Positions 59,332 to 64,000 of a DNA stretch of 64,000 nt are shown here, piece by piece. The position numbers and the translations under genes are program-made. Numbering within the stretch: the first letter of the stretch is position 1; every line of letters begins with the position of its first letter. A model generated the notes under the pieces. That model did not search any database and had not been told where the DNA came from. It saw only the letters and a program-made list of their open reading frames with translations. Source of the stretch: Nonomuraea harbinensis. Its GTDB lineage: Bacteria; Actinomycetota; Actinomycetes; Streptosporangiales; Streptosporangiaceae. The DNA lies in NCBI RefSeq assembly GCF_019396385.1, contig NZ_JAHKRN010000019.1:62001-126000 (forward strand), read 5' to 3'.

Positions 59332-59381
59332 AGGACGAAAGCCTCTCGTTGAGGTGCCGTCCCCGGGGGGACGATGGTTAC
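59332..59381 (+). promoter_or_regulatory. Weak DosR-like motifs upstream of the second usp
   Basis: AGGACGAAAGCCTC (59332-59345) and GGGACGATGGTTAC (59368-59381) share the left half of the box but have a degraded right half. The second abuts the start codon, so only the first is a plausible activator site. Confidence 0.35.
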
Positions 59382-60104
59382 ATGAACCAGATCCTGCTCG
59401 GCTACGACGGCTCGGACTTCTCCGTGCAGGCGCTCGACTGGGCCCTGGACGAGGCCGAGCTCAGAAAACTGCCGCTGACCGTCGCCCACGCCTGGCAGTG
59501 GCCCTACGGCCAGGCGGCGGAGGAGGCCAAGGCCCACCTGCGCAAGGCGGCCGAGCACGTGCTGTGGCACGGCGCCGACTGCGCCCGCCAGAGCAGCTCG
59601 GGCGTGCGCGTCGAGACGGACCTCCACGAGGGATCCGCCGCCGAACGCCTCGTCGAGCTCTCCGAGGACGCCGCGCTCGTCGTGGTCGGATCGCGCGGGC
59701 TCAACACGCTGTCCAGGGCCGTCGTGGGCTCGGTGGCCGAGTACGTCGCCGTCCACGCCGCTTGCCCCGTGGTCGTCGTACGGGGGCCGGGACCGTTGCC
59801 CGTGACGACGAACCCCGGCCCGATCGTCGTCGCCGACCCGGCGCCGGACGCGGCCGTCCTGGAGTTCGCCTTCGAGGAGGCCGCCCTGCGCCAGTTGCCG
59901 CTCGCCGCCTCGGCGGACCTCGCCGAGCAGGCGGCGCGTCACCCGGGCGTGCGCACCGAGCCGCTCGCCGCCGGCGCGTCCGCCTCTCTCGTGGTCGCCG
60001 GCCGCGAGCACGCCACGCGCGCCGGTGTGGCGGGCGTGTTCCAGGGGCGCGTCCCGTGCCCCGTGGCGGTGGTGGGCGGCCGGAAGCCGGTCAGCGGGTC
60101 ATGA
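59382..60104 (+). CDS. Universal stress protein with a degenerate second domain
   Basis: A 240-residue UspA protein. The first domain (1-140) is complete, with LLGYDGSDFSVQALDWALDE and the ATP motif GSRGLNTLSRAVVGSVAEY. The second (about 145-240) is shortened, with a poor ATP motif (VVAGREHATRAGVAGVFQG). It is distinct from the tandem Usp at 35596. The ATG at 59382 lies just after a weak DosR-like motif, so its promoter is unclear. Its end overlaps the convergent cupin gene by 14 bp. Confidence 0.88.
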   Translation: MNQILLGYDGSDFSVQALDWALDEAELRKLPLTVAHAWQWPYGQAAEEAKAHLRKAAEHVLWHGADCARQSSSGVRVETDLHEGSAAERLVELSEDAALVVVGSRGLNTLSRAVVGSVAEYVAVHAACPVVVVRGPGPLPVTTNPGPIVVADPAPDAAVLEFAFEEAALRQLPLAASADLAEQAARHPGVRTEPLAAGASASLVVAGREHATRAGVAGVFQGRVPCPVAVVGGRKPVSGS

Positions 60105-60414
60105 TGCTGATGCCGAGCATGCGGGCGCCGGTCTCGGTGCGCGGACGGTGCGTGCTTCCGGGTGCGAACACCACGTAGCTGCCCGGCCCGAGCCGCCGCC
60201 CCCGGTCGACGAACTCTCCGGAGATCACGTAATAGCGCTCCTCACCGTCGTGGACGTCGTCCTCCGGCCACTCCGTCCCCGGGGCGAAGTCGTACATCCA
60301 CCCGCGCGCCCACTCCGTGGCGGGCAGGCGCCGCCGGATGATCCCGGGGACCACCTCGACCGGTTCGACCTCGTCCACGTGCAGGACCTGAACATCATCG
60401 GGCTCTCGCGTCAT
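60091..60414 (-). CDS. Cupin-domain protein
   Basis: A 107-residue single cupin. The motif EWPEDDVHDGEERYYVISGE followed by RLGPGSYVVFAPGSTHRPRT fits the ChrR-like cupin group, with His and Glu residues positioned to bind a metal. The function may be enzymatic or ligand-binding. It diverges from the GlxA-type regulator at 60487. An alternative ATG lies 9 bp upstream. Confidence 0.85.
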   Translation of the reverse strand: MTREPDDVQVLHVDEVEPVEVVPGIIRRRLPATEWARGWMYDFAPGTEWPEDDVHDGEERYYVISGEFVDRGRRLGPGSYVVFAPGSTHRPRTETGARMLGISIMTR

Positions 60415-60486
60415 GAGACCCATCGTCGCGACGGCGGGCCCCAGCGGCCCAGTGTCTGGAATGACGTCTTCGGGTACTTTTCTGCC

Positions 60487-61446
60487 ATGAGTGTTCACCG
60501 GGTGGCCGCCCTGGTGCTGCCGCCGCAGTCCACGTTCGAGCTGGCCTGCGCCGCCGAGGTCTTCGGCATGAGCCGCCCCGGGCTGCCCGCCCGCTACGCG
60601 TTCGCCGTGTGCGGGGAGCGGCCGGGCGCGGTCCCGACCCTGGCGGGCTACGACATGGTCGTACGCCTGGGACTGGCCGCGCTGGAGACCGCGGACACGG
60701 TGGTCGTCCCCGGCTGGCAGGACCGCGAGCGCCCCGCGCCGCCCGCCGTGATCGACGCGCTGCGGCGGGCGCACCGGCGCGGCGCCCGCATCGTCGCGAT
60801 CTGCTCCGGCGCGTTCCTCCTGGCGCAGGCGGGGCTGCTCGACCACCGCAGGGCCACCACCCACTGGCGGATGGCCGCCGACCTCGCCGCGCGCTTCCCC
60901 GATGTCCAGGTCGAGCCCGACACGCTCTACATCGACCTGGGCGACGTCGCCACCAGCGCCGGCACCGCCGCGGGCATCGACCTGTGCCTGCACCTGGCCC
61001 GCGCCGACCACGGCGCCGCGCACGCCGCCAGGATCGCCCGGCACATGGTCATGCCGCCGCATCGTGAGGGCGGCCAGCTCCAGTACGCCGCCCAGGACCG
61101 CGACGGCCACCCGCCGGAGTCGCTCGCCCTCGTCCTCGACTGGGCGCTCGAACGGCTGCACGAGCCGCTCGGCGTCGGCGACCTCGCCGCCCAGGCCGGT
61201 ATCTCCCCCCGGACCCTCGCCCGCCGGTTCGCCGAACAGCTCGGCGTCACCCCCGGCCGCTGGCTGCTCCAGCAGCGCGTCGCGGCGGCCCGGACCCTCC
61301 TGGAGGAGACGGACCTCCCCGTGGAGACGATCGCGACCAGGGTCGGCCTGTCGTCGGCCGCCAATCTCCGCAGACGCTTCCACACCCTGGTGCGTACGAC
61401 TCCCGCCGCCTACCGCCGATCCTTCGCGCCGTGCGGAGATCGCTGA
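60487..61446 (+). CDS. GlxA-family regulator (DJ-1/PfpI domain plus AraC helix-turn-helix)
   Basis: A 319-residue regulator. Residues 1-180 form a DJ-1/PfpI-like domain (RVAALVLPPQSTFELACAAE) with the nucleophile-elbow region VAICSGAFLLAQAGLLD. Residues 215-315 form a double AraC helix-turn-helix (LAAQAGISPRTLARRFAEQL and IATRVGLSSAANLRRRFHTL). TACTTT (60475-60480) lies 6 bp before the ATG (leaderless). It may regulate the divergent cupin gene or the downstream PhyH gene. Confidence 0.92.
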   Translation: MSVHRVAALVLPPQSTFELACAAEVFGMSRPGLPARYAFAVCGERPGAVPTLAGYDMVVRLGLAALETADTVVVPGWQDRERPAPPAVIDALRRAHRRGARIVAICSGAFLLAQAGLLDHRRATTHWRMAADLAARFPDVQVEPDTLYIDLGDVATSAGTAAGIDLCLHLARADHGAAHAARIARHMVMPPHREGGQLQYAAQDRDGHPPESLALVLDWALERLHEPLGVGDLAAQAGISPRTLARRFAEQLGVTPGRWLLQQRVAAARTLLEETDLPVETIATRVGLSSAANLRRRFHTLVRTTPAAYRRSFAPCGDR

Positions 61447-61479
61447 AAACCGGTGGACGGCGTCGTTAGTGTGGCTCGC

Positions 61480-62205
61480 ATGACTGTCGTGGACGTCGAC
61501 CGGTTCGTGACCGAAGGATTCGCCAAGCTGGAGGCGGCCGTGCCCCGTGAGGTCGCGGACACGGCCAGTGCGCAGGTGTGGCAGCAGATCGGGCTCTCGC
61601 CCGACGACCCCGCCGGCTGGCGGGAGCCGGTGGTGTGGACCGCCGACATGACGGGCCATGGCGCCTTCGGCGAGCTGGCGCGCAGCCCGCGGCTGCGCGA
61701 GGCGCTCGACGAGATCGCCGGGCCCGGTGGATGGGTGCCGCGCGCCGCCCTCGGCAACATGCCGATCCGCTTCCCCGGCAAGGCGCCGGTCGACGACCGG
61801 GGCTGGCACATCGACGCCTCGGTGGCCAGGCCCGACGGCTCGTGGGCCGTGTCGGGCCGGCCGGAGACGATGCTGCTGCTCGTGCTGCTGTCGGAGGTGG
61901 GCGACGACGACGCGCCGACCCGCGTCCGGGTGGGCTCCCACCGCGACGCCGCCGAGGCGCTGGGCGAGCGGGTGCTCGACCCGTTCGAGGCCGGGCCGCT
62001 GCTCGACGCCGCCTCCAAGGACCGCCCGGTGGCCCACGCGACCGGCCTGCCCGGCGACATGTACCTCCTGCACCCGCTGACCGTGCACGCCGCCGACGAG
62101 CACCGCGGCACCCGGCCGCGTTTCATGTCCCAGGGGCCGGTGTTCCTGAAGCAGCCGGTCGCCCCGGGAGAGGGCAACGCCCTGGCCCGCGCCCTGCTCT
62201 CCTGA
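61480..62205 (+). CDS. Phytanoyl-CoA dioxygenase (PhyH)-like non-haem iron enzyme
   Basis: A 241-residue Fe(II)/2-oxoglutarate dioxygenase. The iron ligands are His and Asp in GWHIDASVARPD and a later His in LLHPLTVHAADEHRGTRPRF, with an Arg to bind 2-oxoglutarate. Members hydroxylate acyl chains, amino acids or natural products; the substrate here is unknown. TAGTGT (61467-61472) lies 7 bp before the ATG (leaderless). The stop directly abuts that of the convergent AraC gene. Confidence 0.85.
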   Translation: MTVVDVDRFVTEGFAKLEAAVPREVADTASAQVWQQIGLSPDDPAGWREPVVWTADMTGHGAFGELARSPRLREALDEIAGPGGWVPRAALGNMPIRFPGKAPVDDRGWHIDASVARPDGSWAVSGRPETMLLLVLLSEVGDDDAPTRVRVGSHRDAAEALGERVLDPFEAGPLLDAASKDRPVAHATGLPGDMYLLHPLTVHAADEHRGTRPRFMSQGPVFLKQPVAPGEGNALARALLS

Positions 62206-63018
62206 CTACCGGGCCGAGTAGCGTCCGGGCGTGCAGCCGTACTCCTTCACGAAGGCCGTGATGAACGCCGAAGGGCTGGAGTAGCCGACCCGGCGGGCGA
62301 CCTCCGACACCGGCCGGGTCTCCAGCAGCGCGCGCGAGGTGCGCAGCCGCAGCTTGGTGCGCACCCGCGAGTAGGGCATGCCGAACTCGCGCTCGAAGTC
62401 GCGCTGCAGCGTCTTGACGCTGACGTGCAGCCGCTCGGCCCACTCGTCGAGGCGGACGCTCTCGCCGGGGTTGTGCGACAGCTCGCGCACGACCGCCAGC
62501 GCGAAGCCGGTGCCCGAGCCGGGATGCCCGGCGGGCTCCGGGCTCGCCGGGGTGACCCCGGCCATGATGCGGGCACGCGCCTCCAGGGCGGCGGCCTCGT
62601 CGTGACCGGGACGCGCGATGGCCTCGATCAGCCGGGCCGCCTCGGGGGCGACGGAGACCGCTCCGGCCCGCAGCCCGCCGAGCGCCGCGGGGACCTCGCG
62701 CAGGCAGATCCGGTAGACCGTCTGCCGGTCGGCCGCGCGCACCTCGTGGGTGACCGCGCGGTGCGCCCAGAACGCCTCACGCGGGCCCACGAACTGCGCC
62801 TGCGCTCCGTGCCTGGCCGACAGCATGCCGTCGGGCGACCAGTAGAGCTGGTGGAGGAAGTCCTCGCGGCTCTCGCCGAACTCCAGCACGGTCGCCGACC
62901 GGTACTTGAGCACCAGGACGCCGGTGGGCCGGCCGAGACCGTAGCCGTACTCCTCGCACCGGAGCGGATCGGCGCCCGTCGGCCCCGCGAGGGACACGGT
63001 CTGACGTCTCAGCGACAT
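62206..63018 (-). CDS. AraC-family regulator
   Basis: A 270-residue regulator with an N-terminal cupin-like sensor (about 1-130) and a C-terminal double helix-turn-helix (LDEWAERLHVSVKTLQRDFE and VARRVGYSSPSAFITAFVKE, then PGRYSAR). GGGAGGTCAGCCG precedes the ATG at 63018. It diverges from a siderophore-binding lipoprotein gene across an iron box, so it is likely a siderophore-responsive activator of uptake, repressed by IdeR when iron is plentiful. Confidence 0.9.
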   Translation of the reverse strand: MSLRRQTVSLAGPTGADPLRCEEYGYGLGRPTGVLVLKYRSATVLEFGESREDFLHQLYWSPDGMLSARHGAQAQFVGPREAFWAHRAVTHEVRAADRQTVYRICLREVPAALGGLRAGAVSVAPEAARLIEAIARPGHDEAAALEARARIMAGVTPASPEPAGHPGSGTGFALAVVRELSHNPGESVRLDEWAERLHVSVKTLQRDFEREFGMPYSRVRTKLRLRTSRALLETRPVSEVARRVGYSSPSAFITAFVKEYGCTPGRYSAR

Positions 63019-63049
63019 CGGCTGACCTCCCGTCGACATCACAAGCAAC

Positions 63050-63068
63050 TTAGGTAAGGGTAGCCTAA
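63050..63068. promoter_or_regulatory. IdeR/DtxR-type iron box
   Basis: TTAGGTAAGGGTAGCCTAA matches the 19-bp consensus TTAGGTTAGSCTAACCTAA in most positions, with the outer TTAGG/CCTAA arms intact. It sits between the AraC gene and the siderophore-binding gene. Confidence 0.88.
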
Positions 63069-63125
63069 CCATGCCTCGGCCAACTCGTGGCCTGGCCTTT
63101 CACCCTGTTCCGAGGAATGTTTCTG

Positions 63126-64000
63126 ATGCGTTCTGCCCTGCCCTGGCGCACCGCCGGCGCCGTGGCCCTCGCGCTCGCCCTGGCGACCGGCTGCGGTACG
63201 GCCGAGTCCGGTGAGCAGCCCGCCGAGGCCGCCGCGACCCGGACCTTCACCGTCGACGACGGCGAGATCACCATCCCCGCCGACCCCAAGCGGGTCGTCG
63301 CGACCGGGTACGCGGTGCCCGTGCTGATCGAGGCCGACGCCGCCCTGGTCGGCATCTCCACGTGGAAGCGCGGCCTGCCGCTGATGTCCGAGGAGGACCT
63401 GGCGACGTACGACGGCCTGGAGAAGGTCGCGGGGGAGTCCGCCGCCGAGACCAACTACGAGGCCATCGCCAAGGTCAAGCCCGACCTGATCGTCATCGGC
63501 GTCCCCAAGCCGGTCCTCGCCGACGTGGACATCGAACGCCTGAAGTCGATCGCCCCGGTGGCCGTGATCGGCCCGACGGTGCCGTCGGCGTGGCGTGAGC
63601 TCTCGCGCCGCCAGTCCGACGCCGCGGGCCGCTCGGAGAACTTCGACGCCGCCAAGACCGCGTACGAGAAGAAGGCCGCCGAACTCACGGCCAAGTACAA
63701 GGACGCGGTGTCGGGCCTGAAGTTCGGCCATGTGGGCGCGTACGGGGACATCTCCGACGGCACGTTCCATCGGGAGTTCTCCGGGTCGTGGGGCCCGAAC
63801 ATCATCGAGGACGTCGGCGTCACCTACTACGGCGAGGTCAAGGAGAAGACCGGCGGTTCCGGCGACGTCTCGGAGTACCCCTCGATCGAGGAGCTGCCCA
63901 AGAGCCTCGGCGAGGCCGACGCCATCACCTACTCGGTCCAGGACGACGGCACGCCGAGCGAGGCCGTGAAGTACGTGCTCGACTCCGAGCTGTGGAAGGG
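63126..64000 (+). CDS. Iron-siderophore ABC transporter substrate-binding lipoprotein (3' end outside the window)
   Basis: The visible 291 residues begin with a lipoprotein signal peptide (WRTAGAVALALALATGC, lipobox LATGC, Cys near residue 23). The FepB/FhuD-like fold follows: DDGEITIPADPKRVVATGYA, VPVLIEADAALVGIST, YEAIAKVKPDLIVIG and a long helix AKTAYEKKAAELTAKYKDAV. It delivers a ferric siderophore to an inner-membrane permease that should lie beyond the right edge. GAGGAA precedes the ATG at 63126 by 8 bp. The iron box at 63050 controls it. Confidence 0.92.
   Translation, partial: MRSALPWRTAGAVALALALATGCGTAESGEQPAEAAATRTFTVDDGEITIPADPKRVVATGYAVPVLIEADAALVGISTWKRGLPLMSEEDLATYDGLEKVAGESAAETNYEAIAKVKPDLIVIGVPKPVLADVDIERLKSIAPVAVIGPTVPSAWRELSRRQSDAAGRSENFDAAKTAYEKKAAELTAKYKDAVSGLKFGHVGAYGDISDGTFHREFSGSWGPNIIEDVGVTYYGEVKEKTGGSGDVSEYPSIEELPKSLGEADAITYSVQDDGTPSEAVKYVLDSELWK

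Overview
The window is uniformly high-GC DNA with dense, mostly single-gene or short operons. It reads as the chromosome of a soil actinobacterium. The evidence is leaderless promoters (TANNNT 6-7 bp before the start codon), three SARP/AfsR-type STAND regulators, many TetR genes, an actinobacterial c-di-AMP riboswitch, an IdeR/DtxR iron box and DevR/DosR-like boxes. The Streptosporangiales (Nonomuraea-like) are my best guess; that is an inference from gene flavour, not a measured identity. No tRNA, rRNA, insertion sequence, phage gene or CRISPR array was seen.

Layout. 0-3 kb: a partial ABC ATPase diverges from a two-component pair with repeat-expanded linkers, followed by a 61-bp tandem repeat array. 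3-13 kb: small regulator/enzyme pairs (HxlR/imine reductase, TetR/hydrolase, TetR/SMP-30, TetR/aldo-keto reductase), a GPP34 protein and an ATP-grasp enzyme. 13-19 kb: a second two-component pair diverges from an ABC-2 exporter operon; one permease carries a large extracellular insertion. 19-26 kb: a P450, a SARP-STAND regulator and a DrrAB-like exporter. The P450 and exporter promoters share the same triple direct repeat, which I read as the SARP operator. 26-36 kb: lspA, a TetR/hydrolase pair, a secreted GH43-CBM13 enzyme, a riboswitch-controlled D,D-carboxypeptidase, LacI, RidA/LysR and a probable dead metallopeptidase.

36-60 kb holds what I consider the main system, a dispersed dormancy/hypoxia regulon. 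Copies of a box matching GGGRC-N4-GTCCC, mostly in pairs about 20-24 bp apart, lie in front of a universal stress protein, a giant NnrS-like/copper nitrite reductase fusion, an ABC-2 exporter with a small leader ORF, a zinc alcohol dehydrogenase, Hsp20 and a DoxX protein. Weaker copies precede a hemerythrin-DUF2249 protein and a second universal stress protein. This gene content matches DosR/DevR regulons. The NarL-type histidine kinase/response regulator pair at 56-58 kb lies next to hsp20, but its kinase lacks haem-binding GAF domains, so the controlling regulator may be elsewhere. Two more SARP-STAND regulators, a DHA2-type exporter and two pseudogenes (XRE/MmyB-like and flavoprotein) are interspersed.

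60-64 kb: a cupin diverges from a GlxA-type regulator; a PhyH dioxygenase follows; an AraC regulator diverges from a siderophore-binding lipoprotein (cut by the window end) across a clear iron box.

Start codons were chosen from Shine-Dalgarno spacing, from -10 hexamers implying leaderless mRNA, or from homologous N-termini.
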